From an uncultured Eubacteriales bacterium (GTDB lineage Bacteria > Bacillota > Clostridia > Peptostreptococcales > Anaerovoracaceae), in assembly GCA_902765035.1 (NCBI GenBank), contig CACWYF010000134.1, forward strand, positions 1 to 5,250: 5,250 nt of DNA, given 5' to 3'. Positions 1 through 5,250 of this stretch are shown here, in pieces. Both the position numbers and the translations under genes were made by a program. Each line of letters starts with the position of its first letter. Positions within the stretch are counted from its first letter, which is position 1. The notes under the pieces are model-generated. The model ran no database searches. It was not told where the DNA came from and was given only the letters and a program-made list of their open reading frames with translations.

Positions 1-151
1 GACTGCCGCTGCAGAGGCCGCGGAAGCTGAAGAAGCTGCAGAGGCTGCCGAAAAGGCGAAGGAAGCGGCTGAAGAAAGCGAGGCGTACAAAGAGGACGAA
101 GAGACAGAAGCCGAAGCTAACAAAAACAACACTGAAAACAAGGAAGAATAG
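1..151 (+). CDS. C-terminal end of an unidentified protein with an Ala/Glu-rich tail (5' truncated)
   Basis: An open frame enters from the window edge (codons start at position 2) and ends at TAG 149-151, giving 49 residues. They are almost all Ala, Glu and Lys at first (AEAAEAEEAAEAAEKAKEAA), then acidic with a few Asn/Lys, ending NKNNTENKEE. Such a composition suggests a solvent-exposed, highly charged helical or disordered tail, not a folded domain, so family and function cannot be assigned from it. The stop codon is directly followed by the ATG of the LCP gene with no spacer, and that gene's Shine-Dalgarno AAGGAAG (140-146) lies inside this frame. The two genes are therefore very likely in one transcript and translationally coupled. 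Given the neighbour, a cell-envelope protein is plausible, but this is inference. That the frame is coding is supported by the tight stop/start junction and the regular GAA/GCT codon pattern. Confidence 0.7.
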   Translation, partial: TAAAEAAEAEEAAEAAEKAKEAAEESEAYKEDEETEAEANKNNTENKEE

Positions 152-1402
152 ATGGCCAAACGGGCTAAAAAGAAAACCGGTACGAGACGCAAAACAGGCT
201 ATACGATAGCACTCCTTATCATGGGGATAGTGGCTATCGGTTTTCTTGTTATGCTCATTTTGCTTAACGCGCTTCCGACGGGGCTCACCATGGGCCTGAT
301 CACAGTGTTGCTGGGTCTGCTACTGATTTGCGCAGCCCTGTTTACCAGCAAAAAGAAGGGTGTCAGGATAACCGGCATAATCCTGGCCATATTCTTCATG
401 ATCGTATTCTCATCAGCGACCGTGTTCATGGGGAGCACGTACGCCATGCTGAATAACATAAGTGGCTCCGGTCAGGGGATCCAGACCGGGTCTTCAAGCA
501 AGATCAACGTTACCGAGGAGCCGTTCAACGTGTACATCACCGGCATCGATCAGTGGTCCAAGGAAAAGGGCCTCGATCTCGAGCGAAGCGATGTCAACAT
601 GATAGTTACTGTCAACCCACAAACAAGAAAGGTGCTGCTAACATCGATTCCAAGGGACGCATATGTTAAGCTGCATACCGCCGGCCAGATGGACAAACTG
701 ACGCATACAGGAGTGTATGGAGTAGACGAGACAATAAATACTGTAGAAGACTGGCTGGGGCTTGATCTTAAGTATTATATTAAGGTCAATTTCACGGCAG
801 TAGTTAAGATGATAAATGCCATGGGTGGAATTACTGTAGAATCACCGGTCGCTTTTAAGTCGTCAATTTCTAAATTTCAGTATGGCAAAGGGAAAAATCC
901 ATTAAGCGGCAAGGCAGCCCTTTATTTTGCGCGAGAGAGAAAGGCCTTCGAAGGCAAGGATTCAAACAGGGTAGAGAACCAGCAGATAGTAATCAAAGCG
1001 ATGATCGATAAAATGACATCATCATCTACACTGCTGACACATTATGGAGATTTGCTCGAAGCCGCCGCAGGTGATATGGAGACTGATATGCCGGTATCCG
1101 ATATGCAGGCGCTCGTCAAGATGCAGCTCGGAGACATGCGCACATGGGACATCCAGTCACAGAAGGTCTCAGGCGAATATGACATGGACTATGTTGCGTC
1201 TCTTACACAGGATCAGAAGTTCCAAGTATACAAGACTGACGATGCTTCCGTTGCATCATGCATAGACAACATCAATGCGGTCATGAATCCGACTGCAGAG
1301 GAGCTAGCTGCTGTGGAAGATGCCAGGAAGGAAGCATCTTTCAGGAACTTCCTTAAGGGCCTGAGAGGAGGAAGTGCAGGCGAAGAGGGATCTGAGGGCT
1401 AG
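152..1402 (+). CDS. LytR-CpsA-Psr (LCP) family cell-wall glycopolymer ligase
   Basis: A 416-residue membrane protein. The basic N-terminus (KRAKKKTGTRRK) is followed by three hydrophobic segments at about 17-38, 43-65 and 72-93, then an extracellular LCP domain at about 125-290. Family signatures seen: VYITGID (127-133), RSD (145-147), SIPRDAYV (165-172) with the conserved Arg168-Asp169, the LGLDLKYYIKVNF segment (202-214), the MGGITVESP turn (224-232), the LSGKAALYFARER block (251-263), and the NRVENQQIV helix (272-280) with Arg273 and Gln277/278. LCP enzymes transfer undecaprenyl-linked glycopolymers (wall teichoic acid, capsule and other secondary polymers) to peptidoglycan on the outer membrane face; the conserved Asp and Arg residues bind metal and pyrophosphate. 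All of these are present, so it should be active. The C-terminus (about 380-416) is a Glu/Lys/Gly-rich tail. The start is fixed by AAGGAAG at 140-146 and by the stop of the preceding gene at 149-151. The polymer it attaches cannot be told from sequence. Confidence 0.95.
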   Translation: MAKRAKKKTGTRRKTGYTIALLIMGIVAIGFLVMLILLNALPTGLTMGLITVLLGLLLICAALFTSKKKGVRITGIILAIFFMIVFSSATVFMGSTYAMLNNISGSGQGIQTGSSSKINVTEEPFNVYITGIDQWSKEKGLDLERSDVNMIVTVNPQTRKVLLTSIPRDAYVKLHTAGQMDKLTHTGVYGVDETINTVEDWLGLDLKYYIKVNFTAVVKMINAMGGITVESPVAFKSSISKFQYGKGKNPLSGKAALYFARERKAFEGKDSNRVENQQIVIKAMIDKMTSSSTLLTHYGDLLEAAAGDMETDMPVSDMQALVKMQLGDMRTWDIQSQKVSGEYDMDYVASLTQDQKFQVYKTDDASVASCIDNINAVMNPTAEELAAVEDARKEASFRNFLKGLRGGSAGEEGSEG

Positions 1403-1430
1403 AGATCAGAAAATCGTACGCAGCATCAAT

Positions 1431-1440
1431 CTGATATCAG
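1431..1440. repeat. Perfect 10-base palindrome upstream of the acyltransferase gene
   Basis: CTGATATCAG at 1431-1440 is its own reverse complement. It lies in the 45-base gap after the LCP gene and its end overlaps the AGGA Shine-Dalgarno (1439-1442) of the acyltransferase gene. A palindrome of this length is expected a few times by chance in a window of this size, so no operator or structural role is claimed. Confidence 0.3.
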
Positions 1441-1447
1441 GAAAACA

Positions 1448-2740
1448 ATGGAAAAGAAGAGAATCTATAAGTACGACAATGTAAAAGCACTGTTTATATT
1501 TCTTGTAGTTATCGGACACATGACCACGGATTATGTGTCCGATTCTCATATGGTGAGATGGATCACGCTGTGGATATACTCGTTCCACATGCCTGCATTC
1601 ATATTCATCTCGGGCCTTGTGCACAAGCACTATATAACTGAAGAGAGGGCAGCTCTCGGCGTGAAAGGCGAGACCAGGCTCAGATGGGACAAGGTAGCCG
1701 GATTCTTCCTGTGCGCATGGGGTCTCAAGATATTCCTGCAGTTCACAAGGACGCTGATGGGACAGAACCCTCTGTGGCACTGGCTGGAGGAACCGGGTAT
1801 CCCGTGGTACCTCTTCGTAATGGCGGAGTATGAACTGCTCTTCTATGTTATGCGGTACATTGACGGAGGCAGCCGCACAAATGATATAGTCGGACCTGAT
1901 GGCGGTGCACCAACGATAAAGAACACCCGCCCGTTTGTTATGATACTCGGAGCTTTTGCCCTGAGTGCGGTCATAGGATACTTCCCGGCGGTCGGAGACA
2001 CATTCTGCCTGTCGAGAATGATCAACTTCCTGCCTATATATATGATAGGCTACTATCTCGACATGAAGAAGTTCCTGCCATTTCTTAATGGAGAAGGGTA
2101 TGGAGGAACAGCTGCAGGGGCTGACGTATCAGCTGATGATGGAAGTGCAGGCACAGCGGGTAAGAAGAAAAACAACCCGAAGAGGACTGCAATTGTCATA
2201 TTCAGCTGGCTCACTGTCATTGTCACCATGTTCGTGTGCTATGCGGGCAAGTGGGGCATGTACAGCTGGAGGAAGTGGTTCACCGGTAGGCGCTCGTATG
2301 AGTTCCTGCAGGACTTCTTCAGCTATGCTGTAAAAGACGGCTGGTGGATAAGGCTGGCTGTGTGGGGCGTCGCACTCATAATAACATTCGCAGTTATCGC
2401 TCTGATCCCGGATAAGGATCTCGGATTCATAACTACGGTCGGAGCGAGGACTCTGTCGGTATACTTCTGGCACAGACCTCTGTGCTATCTGTTCAGGACA
2501 TGGAAGGTGCTGCCGAGGCTGTACATGCTGTTCGGCGGAACTTATAACGAAGCTGTCGCCGGACAGGTCAAGGGGCATGCCTTCGTAGGCGGAGATATGA
2601 AGATGCTGCTTCCGTTGATAGTTTACTGCCTTATAGGCGTGGCGATGACAGCATTCTTCAGTCTTGAGATATTTGAGCATCCGACAAGCGATCTTATGAA
2701 GCTGGGAGCAAAGATCGCCGGTGCAGAAAAGAGAAAATGA
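1448..2740 (+). CDS. Acyltransferase-3 family membrane O-acyltransferase (fucose 4-O-acetylase-like)
   Basis: A 430-residue integral membrane protein. The N-terminus, YDNVKALFIFLVVIGHM (9-25), is the first-helix signature of acyltransferase family 3, with the conserved His24. The second signature, YSFHMPAFIFISG (44-56), carries His47. About ten hydrophobic segments can be counted: roughly 13-30, 36-58, 82-100, 116-135, 161-180, 190-208, 246-266, 299-320, 326-346 and 385-408. The late block GARTLSVYFWHRPLCY (332-347) is also typical. Family members move acetyl or another small acyl group from the cytoplasm to sugar hydroxyls of surface glycans; the N-terminal segment resembles the fucose 4-O-acetylase group (COG3594). 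An unusual hydrophilic loop at about 214-246, first Gly/Ala/Asp-rich and then Lys-rich (GKKKNNPK), separates segments 6 and 7. The gene follows the LCP gene by 45 bases with AGGA at 1439-1442, so co-transcription is likely and the recipient is probably the same surface polymer (inference). The exact acyl group and sugar are unknown. Confidence 0.9.
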   Translation: MEKKRIYKYDNVKALFIFLVVIGHMTTDYVSDSHMVRWITLWIYSFHMPAFIFISGLVHKHYITEERAALGVKGETRLRWDKVAGFFLCAWGLKIFLQFTRTLMGQNPLWHWLEEPGIPWYLFVMAEYELLFYVMRYIDGGSRTNDIVGPDGGAPTIKNTRPFVMILGAFALSAVIGYFPAVGDTFCLSRMINFLPIYMIGYYLDMKKFLPFLNGEGYGGTAAGADVSADDGSAGTAGKKKNNPKRTAIVIFSWLTVIVTMFVCYAGKWGMYSWRKWFTGRRSYEFLQDFFSYAVKDGWWIRLAVWGVALIITFAVIALIPDKDLGFITTVGARTLSVYFWHRPLCYLFRTWKVLPRLYMLFGGTYNEAVAGQVKGHAFVGGDMKMLLPLIVYCLIGVAMTAFFSLEIFEHPTSDLMKLGAKIAGAEKRK

Positions 2741-2792
2741 CAGAGGGAGAGGGGCATATACTTACTGTAGAAAACTGACCAATTAATGGGCT

Positions 2793-2823
2793 TTGAATAA
2801 TCACCTTGCTTTGTTACTATAAA
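2793..2823 (+). promoter_or_regulatory. Weak candidate promoter for the adenylation/carrier/decarboxylase genes
   Basis: The 155-base gap at 2741-2895 is the largest in the window and is AT-richer than the genes. TTGAAT (2793-2798) could serve as a -35 box with TATAAA (2818-2823) as -10, but the 19-base spacer is long. TACTAT (2815-2820) gives a 16-base spacer with a poorer -10 match. No clear terminator hairpin with a T-run follows the acyltransferase gene, so read-through from upstream remains possible. The call rests on position and partial matches only. Confidence 0.3.
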
Positions 2824-2830
2824 AATAGTA

Positions 2831-2855
2831 TGCGCATGAATATCATCTGTGCGCA
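2831..2855. repeat. Pair of TGCGCA half-sites downstream of the candidate promoter
   Basis: TGCGCA occurs at 2831-2836 and again at 2850-2855, 13 bases apart. Each copy is itself palindromic, so the pair reads as both a direct and an inverted repeat. With flanking bases, AGTATGCGCA and TGCGCACT could pair as a stem with a small bulge. The position, just after the candidate -10 and before the adenylation gene, would suit an operator or a 5' leader hairpin. No regulator is known from this window, so the function is open. Confidence 0.35.
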
Positions 2856-2883
2856 CTGCAATAATATCTGACTGAAATCAGAA

Positions 2884-2898
2884 AGAGGACCACGCGTG
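2884..2898 (+). promoter_or_regulatory. Shine-Dalgarno site that fixes a GTG start
   Basis: AGAGGA at 2884-2889 sits six bases before GTG 2896-2898. The same frame has a TGA at 2869-2871 and no ATG between that stop and the GTG. The first in-frame ATG downstream is at residue 74, past the beginning of the conserved domain. The GTG is therefore the start of the adenylation gene. A small possible hairpin, TCTGA-6-TCAGA (2867-2882), ends just before this site. Confidence 0.75.
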
Positions 2899-4419
2899 AT
2901 AATCAGCATTCTTTCTTACCTTGACAGGGCAGCTGCTCTATATAGTGACAGGACGATCTATACCGATGGGAATGATGAGATAAGTTTTGCTCAGCTCAGA
3001 GCTGCAGCTGCTTCGATTGGTACAGTCACAGCATCGGCAGAAAAAGAAGAGCGGCCGGTCGCGGTTCTTACCGGCAGACATGTATACACTCCGGCTTGCT
3101 ATCTCGGGATAGCAATGGCCGGGTGTTTTTATGCTCCGATGGATCCGGGCGTGCCTGACTCAAGGCTAAGGCAGATCCTGGATGTTGCTGATCCTGACAC
3201 TCTTATCGCAGACCTGGAGCATGCAGACAAGGCGAGAGAACTCGGTTTTGCCGGCAACCTCATAATCATGGAGGAGGCACTGAAGACAGCTCCGGATGAA
3301 AAGGTCCTGGCTGAAAGAAGAGCATCCATCACTGAGACGACGCCGCTGTACATCCTGTTCACTTCGGGATCGACCGGTAAGCCTAAGGGCGTGCTTACGT
3401 CCCATCAGGCTGTGATCTGCTATCTCGACGGCCTGCAGGAGGTCATCGGGCTTGATGACACGGATATACTCGGAAACCAGGCTCCTCTTGACTACATCGC
3501 GGCTATAAGAGACATGTATCTGCCTCTCATGACAGGCGCAAAGACGGTGATGCTCCATCCGAATGAATTCGCGATGCCGCAGAACCTGATCGGAAGCCTG
3601 CATGATTCGGGAGTAACGACACTGTGCTGGAGCGCGACAGGTCTTGAGATACCTGCAAGGCTCGGAGTGTTCGATGATGCAGGAGACATGCCGGCGCTTC
3701 CGCCTCTCAGGAGGGTGGTTTTCTCGGGCTCGGTAATATCCAATCCGCTTCTGAGAAAATGGCAGGAAGCATTTCCGGATACAGTATTCATAAACCAGTA
3801 CGGACCTACGGAAGCGACAGGGTCATGCACATATTACGTGATAGACCACACCGTTCAGGATGATGAGATCATACCTATAGGAAAACCGTACCGTCACTAT
3901 CTGATCGACCTGATCACGGAGGACGGCCGCTGTGCAGAGGCAGGTCAGACCGGCGAGATATGCGTCAGAGGACCGGCACTTGCACTCGGATACTATGATG
4001 CACCTGAGCAGACGGCGAAGAGTTTTGTCACCAGCCCCGTTCACAGCCACTGGAGGGAGCCGATGTACAAAACGGGCGACCTCGGACGCATCGGTGACGA
4101 TGGCGAACTGTACTTCCTCGGAAGAAAGGACCGCCAGTTCAAGCACCTCGGACACAGGATCGAGCCTGAAGAGATAGAGCAGAAAGCGGCTCTTCTTGAC
4201 GGCGTCGAGGAGTGCGTCTGCACATATAACACAGCACGCAAGGCTATATGCCTTTTCTATAAGGGCAGTGCGACACCTAAGGAGATATCCCTCTTCCTGA
4301 GGGCGGAGCTGCCGTCGTTCATGGCTCCGCGCAAGCTCACCGCCATGGATGAGCTGCCGAGACTGCCTAACGGCAAGCTCGACCGTAAGAAGCTGGAAGA
4401 ACTGACACAAGGCAGATAA
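2896..4419 (+). CDS. Stand-alone amino acid adenylation enzyme (DltA/NRPS A-domain type, carrier-protein ligase)
   Basis: A 507-residue member of the ANL (AMP-forming) superfamily, about the size of DltA. Core motifs appear in order: LYILFTSGSTGKPKG (151-165, ATP-binding loop), NQAPLDY (194-200, A4 region), INQYGPTEAT (299-308, A5), GEICVRGPALALGYY (353-367, A6), YKTGDLGRIG (391-400, A7), GRKDRQFKHLGHRIEPEEIE (409-428, A8 hinge) and LPNGKLDRK (490-498, A10) with the adenylate-forming Lys494. Such enzymes make an acyl-AMP from a carboxylic acid and ATP, then pass the acyl group to the thiol of a carrier protein; the carrier encoded 68 bases downstream is the obvious partner. By ungapped eye alignment to GrsA, the Asp that binds the alpha-amino group (GrsA Asp235) is Ile201 here and the Trp239 position is Arg205. 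The substrate is therefore unlikely to be bound like an ordinary alpha-amino acid, and D-alanine should not be assumed. It is cytosolic, with no signal peptide. It is not named dltA because the neighbours and pocket differ. Confidence 0.93.
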   Translation: MIISILSYLDRAAALYSDRTIYTDGNDEISFAQLRAAAASIGTVTASAEKEERPVAVLTGRHVYTPACYLGIAMAGCFYAPMDPGVPDSRLRQILDVADPDTLIADLEHADKARELGFAGNLIIMEEALKTAPDEKVLAERRASITETTPLYILFTSGSTGKPKGVLTSHQAVICYLDGLQEVIGLDDTDILGNQAPLDYIAAIRDMYLPLMTGAKTVMLHPNEFAMPQNLIGSLHDSGVTTLCWSATGLEIPARLGVFDDAGDMPALPPLRRVVFSGSVISNPLLRKWQEAFPDTVFINQYGPTEATGSCTYYVIDHTVQDDEIIPIGKPYRHYLIDLITEDGRCAEAGQTGEICVRGPALALGYYDAPEQTAKSFVTSPVHSHWREPMYKTGDLGRIGDDGELYFLGRKDRQFKHLGHRIEPEEIEQKAALLDGVEECVCTYNTARKAICLFYKGSATPKEISLFLRAELPSFMAPRKLTAMDELPRLPNGKLDRKKLEELTQGR

Positions 4420-4487
4420 ATATATGCCTGAGGGCAGAGTGTGATCATATACGGCGACATGCCGGAACAATGTAAGGAGAGCAAGAT

Positions 4488-4742
4488 ATGGAACAACTGA
4501 TGGAAATACTGGAAGGTATCAGACCTGACATAGATTTTGCAAATGAGAAGAGCCTTGTAACCGACAGGCTGCTCGAGTCTTTCGACATCATCAACCTCGT
4601 AAGCGAGATCGATGACGAGTTCGATGTAAAGATCAAGCCGGCTGACCTTGTACCGGAGAATCCAGCGTCTCCAGGACGAGGAATTCTAGGAGAGAGCGGT
4701 CAGCAAAAGCATTTTCAGAACGGAACCGGAGGACAGATATGA
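4488..4742 (+). CDS. Acyl/peptidyl carrier protein with phosphopantetheine site and atypical C-terminus
   Basis: An 84-residue acidic protein. MEQLMEILEGIRPDIDF forms a first helix, and LLESFDIINLVSEIDDEF (28-45) is the carrier-protein recognition segment, with Ser31 as the expected 4'-phosphopantetheine attachment site; the residue before it is Glu, where Asp is usual. IKPADLVPEN (49-58) is the segment leading to the last helix in DltC-like carriers. After Asn58 the sequence becomes Gly/Pro/Gln-rich (PASPGRGILGESGQQ) and has no clear amphipathic last helix, unlike the family norm of about 75-80 residues. TAAGGAG at 4473-4479 supports the ATG. The gene ends in an ATGA overlap with the decarboxylase gene, so its final frame appears intact. 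It should receive the acyl group from the adenylation enzyme upstream and present it to later enzymes. Identity as a carrier is secure; an intact C-terminal fold is uncertain. Confidence 0.85.
   Translation: MEQLMEILEGIRPDIDFANEKSLVTDRLLESFDIINLVSEIDDEFDVKIKPADLVPENPASPGRGILGESGQQKHFQNGTGGQI
4728..4733 (+). promoter_or_regulatory. Shine-Dalgarno site for the decarboxylase gene, inside the carrier gene
   Basis: GGAGGA at 4728-4733 lies five bases before ATG 4739-4741. The ATG shares the bases ATGA with the carrier gene's stop (TGA 4740-4742), the usual arrangement for translational coupling. It decides the start of the PLP enzyme, whose first conserved motif (TPAYVF) begins 15 residues later. 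Confidence 0.75.
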
Positions 4743-5250
4743 AAGATCTGAACTACAGGGATATAAGCAGGAGTATTATTACCCCTGCATACGTTTTTTC
4801 GGGAGCAGAGTTTGCGGAGCGTGCTGCGGCAGTGCGGGATATCCTTGGTCAGGGAATAGGACTGTGCTATTCGATGAAGGCCAATCCTTTCCTGCTGGAA
4901 GTGCTGCCGGAGACTTTCTGTGCCGTTGAGGTATGCAGCCCGGGCGAGCTTGAGATATGCATCCGCAGAAACATCCCGGGAGAGAAGATAATATATTCCG
5001 GGCTCAATAAAGGTGCGGAGGACATAGCCCGCGCCGTTTCTTACGGTGCAGGGATACTCACTGCAGAAAGCAGACTCCATCTCGATCTGATCAACAGGAT
5101 ATCTGCTGAAGCAGGAACTGTCGTTTCGGATAATGTTCGTGTTCCGCTTAAAGATCAGAAAATTACAAATAATAAAATGATACCTTTAAAATTAATCAAT
5201 GCATCTTTTATTACACAATATAATTGTAATTTTACTAATAACACTGCTTC
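4739..5250 (+). CDS. PLP-dependent fold-type III decarboxylase (DAP/ornithine decarboxylase-like), N-terminal part
   Basis: The frame is open from ATG 4739 to the window edge (170 complete codons, no stop), so the gene is partial. Recognisable motifs of the class 2 Orn/DAP/Arg decarboxylase barrel: TPAYVF (15-20), CYSMKANP (43-50) with the PLP-binding Lys47, EVCSPGELEICIRR (64-77), and KIIYSGLNKGAEDIARAV (83-100). These enzymes bind PLP through the lysine and usually decarboxylate an amino acid. The C-terminal motifs that define substrate and complete the active site lie outside the window. Tight coupling to the carrier and adenylation genes suggests a substrate that is carrier-bound or about to be; BtrK, which decarboxylates glutamyl-carrier in butirosin biosynthesis, is a known precedent in this family. 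Conserved sequence fades after VRVPL (133-137). From about residue 139 the frame is Asn/Lys/Ile/Thr-rich and lies in very AT-rich DNA, so that part may not belong to this gene. Alanine racemase is a related fold but fits the motifs less well. Confidence 0.85.
   Translation, partial: MKDLNYRDISRSIITPAYVFSGAEFAERAAAVRDILGQGIGLCYSMKANPFLLEVLPETFCAVEVCSPGELEICIRRNIPGEKIIYSGLNKGAEDIARAVSYGAGILTAESRLHLDLINRISAEAGTVVSDNVRVPLKDQKITNNKMIPLKLINASFITQYNCNFTNNTA
5157..5250. other. AT-rich segment of different composition at the window end
   Basis: By hand count, 5161-5240 holds 12 G/C in 80 bases (15%), against 26 in 60 (43%) for 5101-5160, and the genes upstream look richer still. The change falls close to a GATC at 5153-5156. 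The decarboxylase frame runs through without a stop, and one reverse-strand frame is also open from the edge down to a stop at 5155-5157, so neither frame is decisive. It may be the edge of an inserted element, a recombination boundary with foreign DNA, or a chimeric assembly join. No terminal repeat or recognisable transposase motif is visible in what is shown. Confidence 0.65.

Noticed and set aside
1406..1780. Reverse-strand open frame (124 codons) across the gap and the start of the acyltransferase gene
   Set aside because: No Shine-Dalgarno support or protein signature was seen, and the + strand frame here carries the family motif.
2129..2680. Reverse-strand open frame (183 codons) opposite the acyltransferase gene
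   Set aside because: It is antisense to a well-supported membrane protein, has Cys/His/Arg-rich nonsense-like composition and no plausible function.
2741..2895. tRNA, riboswitch or small RNA in the largest gap
   Set aside because: No cloverleaf, conserved riboswitch core or strong hairpin with a T-run was seen in these 155 bases.
3823..4470. Long reverse-strand open frame (215 codons) opposite the adenylation gene
   Set aside because: It lies antisense to a gene with all core adenylation motifs, its product shows no recognisable motif, and such frames arise from the codon bias of the sense strand.
4420..4487. Terminator between the adenylation and carrier genes
   Set aside because: Short inverted repeats (GCC-TGAG-GGC and CGGC-GACAT-GCCG) are weak and no T-run follows; the genes are more likely co-transcribed.
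2896..4742. Naming the adenylation and carrier genes dltA and dltC
   Set aside because: Size and motifs fit, but the amino-binding Asp is absent, the carrier differs around its serine, and a PLP decarboxylase replaces the expected dltB neighbour.
5155..5250. Reverse-strand gene entering from the window end and stopping at 5155-5157
   Set aside because: About 31 open codons with hydrophobic residues, but no motif or start is visible and the + strand frame is open too; too short to call.

Overview
The window is a stretch of bacterial chromosome that looks like a mid-GC member of the Clostridia (Lachnospiraceae/Eubacteriales type). The grounds are purine-rich Shine-Dalgarno sites before the genes, heavy use of AGA/AGG (Arg) and ATA (Ile) codons, and a Gram-positive LytR-CpsA-Psr (LCP) cell-wall ligase. 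The taxon is an inference; there is no rRNA or other marker here. All convincing genes are on the + strand.

Layout: (1) 1-151, the 3' end of an unidentified gene with a very Ala/Glu-rich C-terminus. (2) 152-1402, an LCP-family glycopolymer ligase whose ATG directly follows the previous stop codon. (3) 1448-2740, a multi-spanning acyltransferase-3 family O-acyltransferase. (4) 2741-2895, a 155-base gap with a weak candidate promoter and a TGCGCA repeat pair. (5) 2896-4419, a stand-alone DltA/NRPS-type adenylation enzyme with a GTG start. (6) 4488-4742, a small carrier protein with a phosphopantetheine serine but an odd C-terminal part. (7) 4739-5250, the start of a fold-type III PLP-dependent decarboxylase (DAP/ornithine decarboxylase-like), overlapping the carrier gene by ATGA. 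Its recognisable sequence ends near 5150, where base composition drops sharply to very AT-rich DNA that runs to the window edge.

How the genes may work together: the adenylation enzyme would activate an acid, probably an amino acid, and load it on the carrier protein. The PLP enzyme is placed to act on the same substrate, free or carrier-bound, giving an amine-type acyl group. The LCP ligase and the O-acyltransferase next door point to a cell-surface polymer as a possible recipient. This resembles the first half of the dlt (D-alanylation) pathway, but a decarboxylase sits where dltB would be expected, and the adenylation pocket lacks the Asp that normally binds the alpha-amino group. The pathway reading is inference; the gene families are well supported.

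Two places need a sequence-quality check before biological interpretation: the C-terminal third of the carrier gene (about 4662-4739) and the composition junction near 5150-5160.
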